DNA from: Gnetum montanum
Taxonomy: Eukaryota; Streptophyta; Gnetopsida; Gnetales; Gnetaceae
DNA: 60,000 bases
Assembly (NCBI GenBank): GCA_015680685.1
Contig: MNCI01004656.1
Span: forward strand, 444,718 to 504,717
Direction: 5' to 3'
Shown here: positions 20,730 through 31,599 of the stretch, in pieces
Layout of the letters: the number at the start of each line of letters is the position of its first letter
Numbering within the stretch: position 1 is the stretch's first letter
Made by a program: the position numbers and the translations under genes
The notes under the pieces: model-generated
The model's input: the letters and a program-made list of their open reading frames with translations, nothing else
Told to the model about the DNA's origin: nothing
Database searches by the model: none

Positions 20730-23640
20730 TATCATCATCCACATGTTATTGGAATTATTCATTAGTGATAGCAATAACACTCCTTGACTTTTAAATCCTA
20801 TTGATGCCAACAATGCCCATGCTATGCATGGGGCCATGATTAACAAGTCTAACCCCTTAACACCAAGCAAAAAGAAAGTTAATTTGTATAAGGACATCTT
20901 GGGGCCTGATTCATATTGGCAAGCTTGTTTTGGTAGTTACATTGCCACACCATGATGGCATAGATGTAACAGCTCAAGTGGTGTAGAATGTGGGTTACGT
21001 AATGGTTGCAGAGGTGGCATAACTGACGGTGGTGGTGTTGGGAGTTGCATGCATTAAGTAGAGATGCAAGACGTGGTTGTAACTTATAGTGAACATGGTG
21101 GATAACATGGTGATAGTGGTGGGAGTTACGAAGGTGGTGGGTAAAGTGAGACATGATGGTAGTTACACTAGGTGAGTGGTGGTAACTATCAGCAAGTTAC
21201 AATTGTAGTAACCAACGATAGGTGATAACTAAAATCGACATGGGATGTGGGCATTTAAAACCACTAGACAAGATGCTATAAAAGGAAAATAGGGGGAAAC
21301 ACCTAGAATAGAGGGGGGAAGCAAAGGGGAGAATGGAAGGGATCTCCCAGGGGCTAGCCTCTCTCTCATCAGAGCCAACCTTTCCCTCACATTGGGGGTT
21401 AGCCTCTCTCTCACATTGGAGGCTAGCCTCTCTCTCATCAAGGTCCAGCCTCTCCTCTCTCCGATGACATGCGTGGTAGATAGAATAGTGTTCATGCCAA
21501 GAAATAAAGGTTATGAATGATGTGTGTGCAGCATGCAGAGAAAATACTAGTGACATCTCTCTCTCTCCTCCCTTCCCCAACATATGATAGTAGATAGAAC
21601 TACAAACTATAATGGAGGTAGTGGCGTGTAATGATGGCAAGTGATACAGTCAATAGTAGAGTGGATCTCTTAGCCCCTCCTCCATCTTGTAGCCACGTTA
21701 GCAGATAGTGCATTGTTCTCTCTTCTTTCTCTCTTTGGCAATAGTGATGTGTGCATTAGGAAACTATGTGGCATGCGTCAGGAGTTTCTAATGGCAGCAA
21801 CATTATAGGCATCAAATGTAGCAGGGTGTGTCAGGTTTTGTTTTTCCTCCCTCCCAATGGCGGTCAATAGGTATGTGACTCATGATAGTCAACAGCTGAT
21901 GTAGATAATGCATGGCAAATGATGGTGCACATGGCAAGCTCTTACACGGTTGATGTTAGCAATTGTAGTAGGTGGTCTTTCTCCCACTAGTAGAGGGTAA
22001 GGGATGGCAACGTTCCCATAGTGGGAATGACCTCTCTCTTCCTCTCAGTAGTGGTGACACATGTAGATAGTGCAATAGTGGTAGATGCGTCAACTATCTA
22101 GCTAGTAGTGGTGGAAAAAATCTCTCTTTTTCTCTCCTCTCTGGTGATGGTTGAGCTCTTCTTGCCTAGCAGTGGGCACCACCAGCAGTAGTAGTAGGGA
22201 CTAGGAAAAAGTTTAAATTTTCTAGTTACCTATTGTATTTTCATAAAGTCTTGAAGTTCAATATAGTTATCTAATTTAGATTCCCTTGACTTTTTTTTGG
22301 TTTGCTTTAATTTTTGAACATCACATAGCCCTCTTCAGCTAAGACTATTCTAGGGTTTCCATACCCATATGGGAGGCATCCTAGGCAATAGTTTTCTGAA
22401 ATGATTTTTTATTCCCAGTGTTGGTGCATTCAAAATTTATTCATCAATAAACCTAAGTAGTTCTAGGAGAAGAAGAATATGCTTGATTCTAAATAAGTAA
22501 TGAAGAAAATGCATCACAATGCTTATGAGCGATAGAGAGACAGGAAAGTTATTGATTTGTATCAAACTTTTGATTCTCTCATGCCACCTTCATCATATAG
22601 TTTTTGCTATAATTTGAAAGTACAAGGCTAATGAAGGTTTTATCATGTTTGCAAATCACAATCCTACTAGGCCAGATGATGATTGGGGTATAAAGTTTAA
22701 TTACAGTAGTGGATATCCTACAACCATTAGCATGCATGTTCATGTTTGAGAAACTCCCGTAAATGTTGGACAAAGGATTCAGAAACAAGTTCTAAAGCAC
22801 AAAAGCTAGGGCAATCGATGGTGCATCATCCTATTCTGACTTACTAGAAGGTACCTAATCTCATTAAAATTTATCTTTTAAGAATTTAACAAAGAAATGG
22901 AGTTTTCTTTGTATGTTCCCTCTCTTTCAAGTGAGCTCAAAATTCCTTTTAAGTATTTGAGAGATGACAAGCCTCATGGTTCTGCAGGTGATCTTTACCA
23001 CTTTAAGGATTTGATTGTGGAGGATGATCTTGCAAATATTTTTGCTCAAGTGCAATGTTTGCTATAATTTTCCTCTTGTAGATATGCTTGATGCTTACTA
23101 AGATGGTGAGTGGACAATCTGCATGTGGCATGGACAATTTGCATGAGTCTTTGACACTAGAGTTGGAGGGGTAGCAACATGCAGGTTGTGATTTCATGGA
23201 TCTCTTCATTTCAACATTGAGAGAAGTGTACCATGAAATGCAATATAGTAAATGATGTTTTTAATATATATAGTTATTTTGTAGAAAAAAAAGAAAGGAA
23301 AATTATTCAATGTCCTATATGTATGAAATAAGTGTCAATTATAATTTTTTTAATGGTAGTGATAATTAACTATTATGTTGGTTGTAACTTTCCTTAGTGG
23401 GTGCAACCAAATTTTAATTTCCCATGATGTTGTAATGACTAAATAGGACACTTGTAAACTATAGCTTTGTAATCTCCATGGTGATTATAACTACTAGACA
23501 CTTGTCAAGTATAGCATTTTTCTCTATGGTAGTTACAACTAACTACCATAAGGTTTGTAACTACCCTTAATGTTTGATGATGATTGTAATTGCCCAAAAG
23601 CCATTATAAAAATGGATTCAGGTGTGGATTTTAGGGGAAA
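20730..23640. other. unassigned region with GTAACTAC-type words and CT-rich tandem repeats
   Basis: No gene could be recognised. From 20,930 to 21,235 the words GTAGTTAC, GTTAC and GTAAC recur many times on a GTG-rich background, upstream of a TATA-like CTATAAAAG at about 21,269. A similar set recurs at 23,370-23,600 upstream of ATTATAAAAATGG at about 23,605. These could be the LTRs of a further, unrecognised element with about 2.3 kb between them, but no primer site, purine tract or coding motif was found. The long antisense frame at 21,197-21,640 overlaps CT-rich repeats and is not a credible gene. Confidence 0.4.
21345..21450. repeat. CT-rich short tandem repeat
   Basis: Three imperfect copies of (G)GGCTAGCCTCTCTCTCA start at about 21,350, 21,394 and 21,418, separated by ACATTGG or ATCA-type spacers. 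Frames that read through them give the repetitive antisense peptides seen here. Confidence 0.65.
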
Positions 23641-24559
23641 TTGGTAGAAGCAACTTTGAAGAATATTAATGATTTCTTATAAAGCATGGCTTGCTAAAAG
23701 CATCAATTCAGCTACTTTTTTTTAATCCTATGAGTTCATTTCTTCCTATTTTATTTTAGTTACTTAGCTAATAGTTTAGATAGTATCATGCTTAGCATTT
23801 AATTTTGGGATTTTTTTTAGGTTGCTTTTATGGCTCTATTTTTGCACAATATTAGACTTCTATTAAGGTTTGCCATAAAAAAGCCTATGTTGTGGAAAAG
23901 CCTCTAAAGCAATTTAATTGTATTATCTTAATGAATTGCCTATTTTGAGCATAGAGAACTTAGGAAAATATTTGGTATTTTGAGATGAATGAAATAGCTT
24001 CATTGTTTTAAAGTATATTTCTTTGGTATTTAAATCTTGAAATTGTCAAATTTTTTGAGGGCTCTATTAAATGCAATTTTTGACAACTATTAACTAGCCA
24101 AAATAGAAGCTCATACTTTATCATTTACAAAGGATTTTTGGTAGTGTAATAAGATTGTCTTTTATGAAATTTCTTGTTAAGCTCAAAGGGTTTGGAAAAT
24201 TCATAGTTAGATTAAATTAGAATAGCTTTATTGTGAAGTGTTTTGTCATGTTAGCTTATTTTGCTTAAATGCTTGAGATATCATACAAATCTACTTTCTT
24301 TATTTTGCTAGAAAATTTTTTGTTATAATGGCCAATTACAATTTCATACACAACCCAACTATTTCACATCCACAATAGAAAACACATAGTCACATTTAGT
24401 TCATTTCATAACCACTAAGTCAATTTGGAGGTATTTAGGCCTTGGTGTTGCCAAAGACTAGTAAGCATCTAAATCCTATTTGAAGAACAGCTTTACATCC
24501 TATGATCCGAAAGGTCATGAGACTAGAGGACCCCAACATTAGCAATTCCAAATGATTGC
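23641..24559. other. unassigned AT-rich sequence
   Basis: No coding motif, RNA gene or LTR boundary could be identified. If the TATA-like site at 23,605 belongs to an LTR, its R and U5 parts would lie in this stretch. Confidence 0.4.
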
Positions 24560-25550
24560 CAACATTATTATGCTAATGAGAGAAGGTCAATGAAGGATCT
24601 ATATTAATTTCTAGCTATTGAACATGACAACTTTCGAGGATCATTTTCCATTTCTATTTGTTGACCAATTGGACATCATTGTAGGTTAAAAGTATTACAA
24701 AATACTATATGGCTATAGTGGCTATAATAAAATTCTAATAGCCTAGAAGATAAGGTCAAGACTACACTTATAACTTCCTAGGAACTTTTGCATATAAGAA
24801 AATGTCTTTTGGCCTATGTAATGATGTTCCAATGCTTAGTTCCTAGTATCTTTCAAAATGAAATTGGAAATGGTGTGGAAGTTTTAATGGATGACTTATC
24901 CTTCTATGGCTCTAATTTTGATCAGGTCCTCAACTACTTAAAATAGTTATTAGAACATTATGTAGAAACCAGTCGTAATATCAATTGGCAAAAATTCCAA
25001 TCTTTGATACTGGGTTTCAAGAAAATAGAATAGAGGTGGATCTTGAAAAGATTTGAATGATTCAAGAAATTATTCAAAAGTCATAGATAGTGAAAGATAT
25101 TAAATTTTTCCTTGGACACATTAGCTACTATGATGATTCATTAAAGATTTCTATAATATTGGCAAACCACTAATAAAATTAATGAAAAACGATTCAACAT
25201 TTAAATGAATTAAGGATAGTGAACAAGTATTTAAACTTGTAAACCAAATGCTAGTAGAAACTCCCATACCACAAGATCCTAACTAGTTCAAACCTTTTCA
25301 TATTATGATACATGCATTCAATTTTGATTTAGGGGTTATACTCATATAAATGAATGATTAGAAATGTCCATACTACATTCATTGTAGAAGTAGAAGTATC
25401 ATAAGTGCATAACTAAACTACACCATAATAGAAATGGAGCTCATGGTAGTGATGTATACCTTATAGAAATTTAGACACATGTTCTTGTATATCTAATTTT
25501 TATGTACACAAATCGTAATACAATCTAGTTCTTTACAAACAAGCCAATGT
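24560..25550 (+). pseudogene. Ty3/gypsy RT-RNase H fragment
   Basis: This decayed fragment belongs to the same lineage as elements 1 and 2. LLNMTTFEDHFPF at about 24,614-24,650 matches the LLNMKTFKEHFLLPF segment. Next come YGYSGYNKILI at about 24,708-24,740 and LMDDLSFYGSNFDQVLNYL at about 24,884-24,940, with the RT active-site Asp pair at 24,890-24,895. RNase H pieces follow: KPFHIMIHAFNFDLGVIL at about 25,290-25,340 and IIEMELMVVMYTL at about 25,430-25,470. The fragment ends at FFTNKPMF (about 25,530-25,555), where an LTR-like sequence begins. Gag, protease and integrase are absent on either side. Confidence 0.8.
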
Positions 25551-25559
25551 TTGGTGTTG

Positions 25560-26450
25560 TATCCATTTTTTCTTTCTTCATTAGTTAGAAGTTTGAGTGT
25601 GGTGTGGGGATACCTCTTTTGAGTCCTTTTTTTAATCCCTACAAGTAGTCAATTGAATACTTTGGAAGGTTGGGAAGATGTCTTAGACATCGAGAAGACA
25701 TCTAAACCAAAAGCTAGCATGTGATAGAAGACATCCCAACTGACTAGGTGACATGTTGCTAGGAAAGGAGACATCTATCTTAGGAAGATGTCTATCCAAA
25801 ATAGGAAATGTCTCTAGGAAGACATCCTACCATATGAGGATACATGTTTTTTGAAAGTCAAGCTTGATAGGAAGACATCTTGTCAAGCCTATAGATGTCT
25901 TGTATTACTAAGGAAAGTTTTGAGCTAGCATTTCCAAGTTAGAAAACAACTAGAAGAATAAGATCAAGGATAGGGACAACTAAGAATCTTCAAGTTGGTC
26001 ATGAAAAAGGTTTTTCTAAGTTTCTTGGTCTTGTAATTCATAACTATTGGTTTTTTATTTTCATGATAACATAATGAGAAAAGTACAAGTGTGAGATTGC
26101 ATAAGAGTGGTTTGCATCTCCATGATCAATTATGTGTATTTGGTCTTTGTAACTCTTCTATGTGTGTGTGAGGTATTAATCCTATGTACGTGGGAGAGAT
26201 AAAAATTAATTTTCCATTACATTAAGGTTGACCATGTTTGTGGTTGTAGAGCCTCATGCTTGATAATATTGTTGAGTATGTGAGTGTCGTGTTATGGGTT
26301 GTGAACCTATTGTATTTGTAATTTTCTTTGGAATTAATAAAATACAACTAGTTTTCTTGTTTTCTAGTAATTTAATTATCAATCATACATTCTATATTCA
26401 ATGTGTTTTGAAGGGTTAAAGAAAATTGAAGTGACCTTACTCTAATGTTA
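25560..26450 (+). repeat. LTR-like sequence of a second gypsy group
   Basis: The segment lies between the broken RT fragment and a primer site at 26,451, so it is most simply read as a 5' LTR of about 0.85-0.9 kb. Its 5' part is packed with AGACATC/GATGTCT words. The exact 5' boundary was not fixed; TGTGGTGTGGGGATACC at about 25,597 is one possible start. No partner 3' LTR is in the window. Confidence 0.55.
25665..25905. promoter_or_regulatory. AGACATC / GATGTCT motif array
   Basis: About a dozen copies of (GA)AGACATC or its inverse GATGTCT lie within 240 bp, in both orientations, in the presumed U3 of the LTR. The mix of direct and inverted copies could form hairpins or give a row of binding sites for one factor. 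Function is inference. Confidence 0.55.
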
Positions 26451-26463
26451 TTAGTATCAGAGC
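26451..26463 (+). other. primer-binding site, initiator tRNA-Met type
   Basis: TTAGTATCAGAGC closely matches TGGTATCAGAGC, the site complementary to initiator tRNA-Met used by copia and by chromovirus gypsy elements. It is followed at 26,602 by a gag frame, which supports the call. Confidence 0.7.
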
Positions 26464-26601
26464 ATTAGGTTTATTATTTTTGGTTGGAATTTCATTGTGG
26501 ATTTTTATGTCTATTTTAGATGGTTTCTATGAAGAAACAAGCTCAAGCCCTAAACAGAGATATGAAGAACATGAAATGTACCTTTTAGTTGATTGTTAAA
26601 C

Positions 26602-27966
26602 ATGGATGAGATTAGTGCTAAGGAAAATAGGAATGTAGGTTCCAATCATATTCAAACTTGTAGTGGTGATGAGCATTTATGTTTGAATGATAATGAAGAA
26701 GTTTCTTAGCCTAGAGGAGGGGGAGTAGATGAAGAGGACGATCATTCAACCTATGGAAATGTGGAAACCCATCAGCCTAGGATTCTAGAGGAAGGGAATT
26801 CAAATCCTCATGTTAGAGTTCCAAGACCTTCATCACTAGTATCTACTTCTTCTCATGGTAAGCTTGTTGGTGAGGATGAAGCAAGAGTTACTAGAGCATT
26901 TAGAAATGCTGCTAGACTTTTGTGTAGGGATAAATACTTTCAATAGTGTAGATGACACTAATGATTTTGTAAGTTGGTTGAAGGCACATGACAAGAACTT
27001 GAATTGGAAGAGCTACCAAATTAGTTGAGGGTACCAACTAATAAATATAGATTAGAAGATATGACTTCAAATTTGTAGGAAAAAGAGTTTCAAAGTTATG
27101 AGAGGAAAAATGGACAACCTATCAAAGATTCGAATTTGATGATATATAGGTTGAGACAAAAATTTAAACAATCTTAGCAAAGATAAGATACAATTATGAA
27201 GCTAAAATTACTTAGACAAGGAGACAAAAATGTCTAGGATTTTTACATTAAATTTTGTGGACTATTCTATCAAGGTAAGGTAAATTAGAAGGAATATGAA
27301 CAAGCTTCAATCTTTCTTGGAGGTGTCAAGATGGTGTATCAATAGGAGTTATCATTCTATGAGTCACAAATTCTTAATGAGAATTATGATTTGGCACTCA
27401 AACATAGTGAATTTGTAAATAAGAGAAAATAAGCTTCAAAAGGGAAGCATAAGGGATTCAAACTAGAGAAAGGATCCAAGTTAAAATATGAAGGCAAAGA
27501 TGACAGTCATGAAAAAAAGTAAGAGAAGAATGATTCAAAGGGAAAGGATAAGAAGAACCAAGGAAAAGGAAGAAAGGTTCAAGACATCATCTCATCTAAG
27601 ATTTACTTTTTCAAATATGGATAATGGGAACACAAGCAATAGAAATTTCCACTTCACAAGGAAGCCAAGGACAATGATGTACAAACCACAGAAGTGGAGG
27701 AGACATCATGCCAAGCTCTTCAGATAGGTAATCATAATTCTCCCAAGATCGAGAAAGTTTCTAAATTGAATTCATGTGATTTTATAAGAAATGTGAATAG
27801 AGGAGATTATTTATCAAGAAAATTGTTATTCCAAATTAGGGCTAGATGTTTGCTTAGTGGGGAATGGATTCATATTTTGATTAATGATAGGGCTCAAGAA
27901 AATGTTATTTCTTATATGATAGTTACTAGATTGGAGCTTTTGGATAGATTCGTTGGATCTACATAG
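26602..27966 (+). pseudogene. gag-protease relic of a chromovirus-like gypsy element
   Basis: From the ATG at 26,602 one acidic frame (MDEISAKENRNVG) continues past a stop at about 26,707 into HQPRILEEGNSNPHVRVPRP. After a frame change the capsid part follows, with DDTNDFVSWLKAHDKNL (about 26,950-27,000) and LLRQGDKNVQDFYIKFCGLF (about 27,210-27,260). A Lys-rich stretch and a degraded zinc knuckle FKYGQWEHK at about 27,610-27,640 come next. The protease is visible in the open frame 27,694-27,966 as ILINDRAQENVISYMIVTRL, where intact relatives have IDSGSCENVVS; the catalytic Asp-Ser-Gly is Asp-Arg-Ala, so it is inactive. RT and beyond are missing. This gag and primer site differ from those of elements 1-4. 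Confidence 0.75.
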
Positions 27967-27978
27967 ATGTAGTTTAAC

Positions 27979-28046
27979 AATGAGATGTTAGCCTAGTGGT
28001 AAAACACTCTATTTGAAAGCTCTAGGTTATATGTTTAATTTTAGCA
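27979..28046 (+). repeat. SINE-like tRNA-derived trace
   Basis: GTTAGCCTAGTGGTAAAAC fits a pol III box A (TRGYNNARNGG). About 30 bases later GGTTATATGTTTAATTTT resembles a degraded box B (GGTTCGANTCC). A related sequence lies at 55,118-55,187. It could be the head of an old SINE or a tRNA pseudogene. Support is limited to the two boxes and the second copy. Confidence 0.4.
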
Positions 28047-29817
28047 AGTAATGCTAAGTTATATAAAGTTGTAATTAGACTATAAAGTTATAATAAGGAC
28101 ACAAGGAGTAAAGGATCCAAGACACTTAAGAAGTATTACTTGATAAGTTTCAAAGTTATAAAGAAGTAGTTGTAAGTTGAAGATGCGAATTACAAGTTAT
28201 ATGGATTGAGAATCCACTTAGAGTAGGCCACATATGGTGTAGCAATTCAAGAAATAATGTTGGCATATAAAAATATCAATTATAAGTTCAAAAGAACCTA
28301 GTTTCATGAACAATACTAAGGAAAATTTCTAAAAGAAAATTATGAGTACAAGAATTCACAATACCAAGTAATTATTAAAATCAAATCATGAACATTTATT
28401 ATAAATTCAAGAAATCATAAACAAGTTGTTAATAAGTTAACAATATCCCTTATAAATATTTTAAATAATTAGAGTTATAATAGAGGTAGAAATAAATCCT
28501 AACATGGTATTGGAGCAAATGAAAAATTGATATATATGTGAAAGTTACAGGGTGATAACCACCAAATAGTTAATAAGGGGATTGGATACATGAAAGGTTA
28601 CAAAGTTAAAGATAAACCATAGACCAAGGGTTATAAGATAGATGAAAGCAAAGAAGAGTAAAAGCAAAGTGTGTCATACATTAAAGTAAAATTGTAAAGA
28701 AGATTAAGAGATATTTACACAAATGAAAAAGGCTCATGAGTAGTTAATAAAAATTTGATTTATAATTAACATTATCATTTAAGACATGAAAACCTAAAAG
28801 GACCAATGCCAAGTTGCACCATTAATTGGATAACATAATATACATGTTTTGGATGATTGAAGATAAGTTATATTTAAATTGTAGGTAATAGAAGAAACTT
28901 AAGAATTCATAATCCTAAAGTTCAAGAATAAAGAGTTGTAGAAGAATGCTACTACAAATAATACACAAATTAATGGAAGAAAAAGATACAAGAAAAATAA
29001 ACCACAGTATCAACATGGCATAACTAGAAGAAAAAACTTCAACTCAAAAAGAGGATGTCACAATAGATCATTCAAATCATATACATTTTTTTGGGTTTAT
29101 AAATTGTGAAAAATGTGCTTAATATCCATATAACATGAATAGATCAATTAAAAAAGACTCCTATTGTAATCATTTCACAAAATTGTATTGAATAATAAAT
29201 AATAAGATATTTTGTATATTATGTAATATTTCATGATTCATTGTTAATCTACAAGTATTATAACTCATGAAAGAGATGATGAGAAATTTATAAAGTAGAT
29301 TGAGATGAGTAATCTGTAGTGGTAAATCAATTTGGAAATGTATGGAATAATTAATTTATGAATTGTAGATGAAAAAACCAAGAAGAAAGGAGAAAAAGAT
29401 TAGAAGCACCTAAATTTTGACATCATTCTAAAAGGGCAAGATGAATTTGAGCTTTTCTCAATTAGTTTTACTTCTAGAAAAACTACTAAATTATTTATTA
29501 TTTACAAGATTGCATTGTTATCATTGAAGCTCCATAATTGAGGAAAAGATTAAAGAAATTAGGATTGAAAGTGTACATCTCTCATAATTTTTTCATAATT
29601 AGAATTTAAATGAATGAGGCTAAACACCTTTTCTTTATAAACACATGGAGTAAAAATTCATAGGATTTTTTACATCTAAAGGATTAGCCTTGAAAAGAAT
29701 AATGAAGCTATTGTATCTAAGTAATAATATTATTAATAGAATGTCTATATGAATAGATCTCATAACTTCATTTGTTAATCTCCAAATCATGGAAAAGGCT
29801 TTATACTTAGCATTATT
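28047..29817. other. unassigned A-rich sequence, possible copia LTR end
   Basis: No gene was recognised. TAACATGGTATTGGAGC at about 28,500-28,516 resembles an LTR end (TAACA) followed by a tRNA-Met primer site (TGGTATCAGAGC) with two changes, so the sequence before it may be a decayed copia-type LTR. No gag follows that I can read. Confidence 0.35.
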
Positions 29818-31140
29818 AGACCTAAATCATCATCATTATCCTAACCTTGTCCTAACAAAATGGGATCAACTACATCTGTTCTTTTTTTCCATTTATATTT
29901 ATGAAGAGCTAGATCTTTGTTTATTTTTATTTTCTTCAAATCATCTTTGATCATATTTTCCCATGTCTTCTTTCATCTTTCTTTTGATGACTTTCCTAGA
30001 ATAGTAATATAGAAGAATTTGTTTATAGGCTCATTATTTGATATTTTTTACACATGTCCAAATCATATAAGTCACCATTCTTATAGCTTAGCTAAAATGG
30101 AAGCCACTCCAAGTCTTCCTATTATTTCTATATTATGTAGTTTATCACTTCTAGTAACATTTAACATCCATAAAAGCATTCAGATTTTTTCTACATTGAT
30201 TTGTTGTTCATGCCTCTTTTATCTTACCCAATATTCAGCACTATATAAGATAGTAGGTCTGATTGTTGTCTTGTAAATTTTCCTCTTCAATTTTATTGGT
30301 ATTCTTTTTATCACATAGAACATAGCTAGCTTGTCTCCATTTTGACCATCCTACCTCAATTCTATTTCTTATTTTTTATCAAATTTTGCATCTAATTGGA
30401 GGATTGATCCTAGGTACTGGCACTATTTCCAATAAGGAACTTTTTTGTCTTGGATTGTCACTTTTATTTCACCATAGTTTTTATTATTATTATAATTTCA
30501 TTTCATATATTCTATCTTACTTTTGCTAATTTTTAAGCCTTTTGATTCTAGATTATGTATTTACTTTTTCATTTTAAAAGAAATATTTTATTGAGCTTTA
30601 TCCATTAATACAACATCATTTGCAAATATCATACACTAAGGAATTTCATCTTGTATTTATTTTTTTAATTCATTCATAATAATGACAAATAAATATAGGC
30701 TAATTATAGATCCTTGATGTAGACTTATTATGATTGAAAAATCAAATGTTGTTCTGTTCTAATTTTGGTGGTAGCTCCTTCACACATGTCTTGAATCACT
30801 TTAATATATTTATCAGGGATGTCTTTTCTTTGTAGGGTCCACTAGATAGGATCTCTAGGCACTCTATCATTTTCTTTTTCCAAATTAATAGAAATCATAT
30901 GTAGGTTTTTTTCTATGTTTTCTAAATTTTTCAAAAAATTATCATATCAAGAAAATAGCCTTTATAGTAGATCTCCTTGACATACATCCAAATTGATTTT
31001 TTTGACACTATTAATTTAAGTTTAAGATACTACTCTATGACTCTTTTCTACAACTTTAGTGTGGCTCATTAGCTTGATCCCTTTATAGTTTGCACAACTG
31101 TGTACATTTCCTTTATTCTATCATTGGACTTGCTTCTTTA
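29818..31140 (-). pseudogene. RTE-type LINE relic, 3' part (minus strand)
   Basis: On the minus strand the order of RTE reverse-transcriptase motifs is preserved. NKGNVHSCANYKGIKLMSH lies at about 31,120-31,060, NQFGCMSRRSTIK at about 31,000-30,960 and NRVPRDPIWWALQRKDIPDK at about 30,880-30,830. FANDVVLMDKA lies at about 30,635-30,600, corresponding to the catalytic FADDIVLVDE box, so one Asp is replaced by Asn. The 3' end around 29,835-29,880 (plus strand CCTAACCTTGTCCTAACAAA) matches the ending seen on many plant RTE copies. The endonuclease part is missing, as in a 5'-truncated LINE. Confidence 0.75.
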
Positions 31141-31599
31141 CCCATACCTATCCTTGATGTGGGAATTGTTATCCACTTTCCATAACATCTAGGCTACGAT
31201 GTTGCACGTCATTTTGAGGGAATGCTCTAGCAAGTCCTTGCCTATTTTCCATAATAACTAAGGCCTGTGATTGATGTGTATCGTATTTGGAGAATGCCCT
31301 AGCATCTAGAAAATTTGAAAAAGAAAACATTCATGAGATTTGACAAGGTTTTACAATTGGTTACTAACCTAACACTAACCCTGCTCCTTTTGTATTTAGG
31401 CTTGGGACATACATTGGTGAGGTTATTATTAAACCTAAATGTAGAAGTTAGATTTAGATCTAAACTTGAATCTCTGCAGCCCTTTTATAATGCTTCTAAA
31501 GGCATAATTTAAAATAGATATGGTGATGAAGTAATGAAGTGCACCATGTTATGTAAAAGAAGAAAACAATTATTTTAGGAATGTTAACAAAGTGGAAAC
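31141..31599. other. spacer between the two LINE relics
   Basis: No motif was recognised. A hydrophobic open frame of 65 codons at 31,315-31,512 has no resemblance to a known family and is probably chance. Confidence 0.4.

Noticed and set aside
21197-21640. 147-codon antisense open frame and an overlapping 88-codon frame
   Set aside because: The peptides repeat ERLAP/ERLTP-type units because they read through CT-rich tandem repeats. There is no family resemblance, and two overlapping frames are equally open.
27979-28046. considered as a functional tRNA gene
   Set aside because: Box B is degraded, the arms do not pair into a cloverleaf that I can draw, and a second degraded copy fits a SINE relic better.
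31315-31512. 65-codon hydrophobic open frame between the LINE relics, considered as a small membrane protein
   Set aside because: There is no recognisable family and no second copy, and leucine runs are common in chance frames of this composition.
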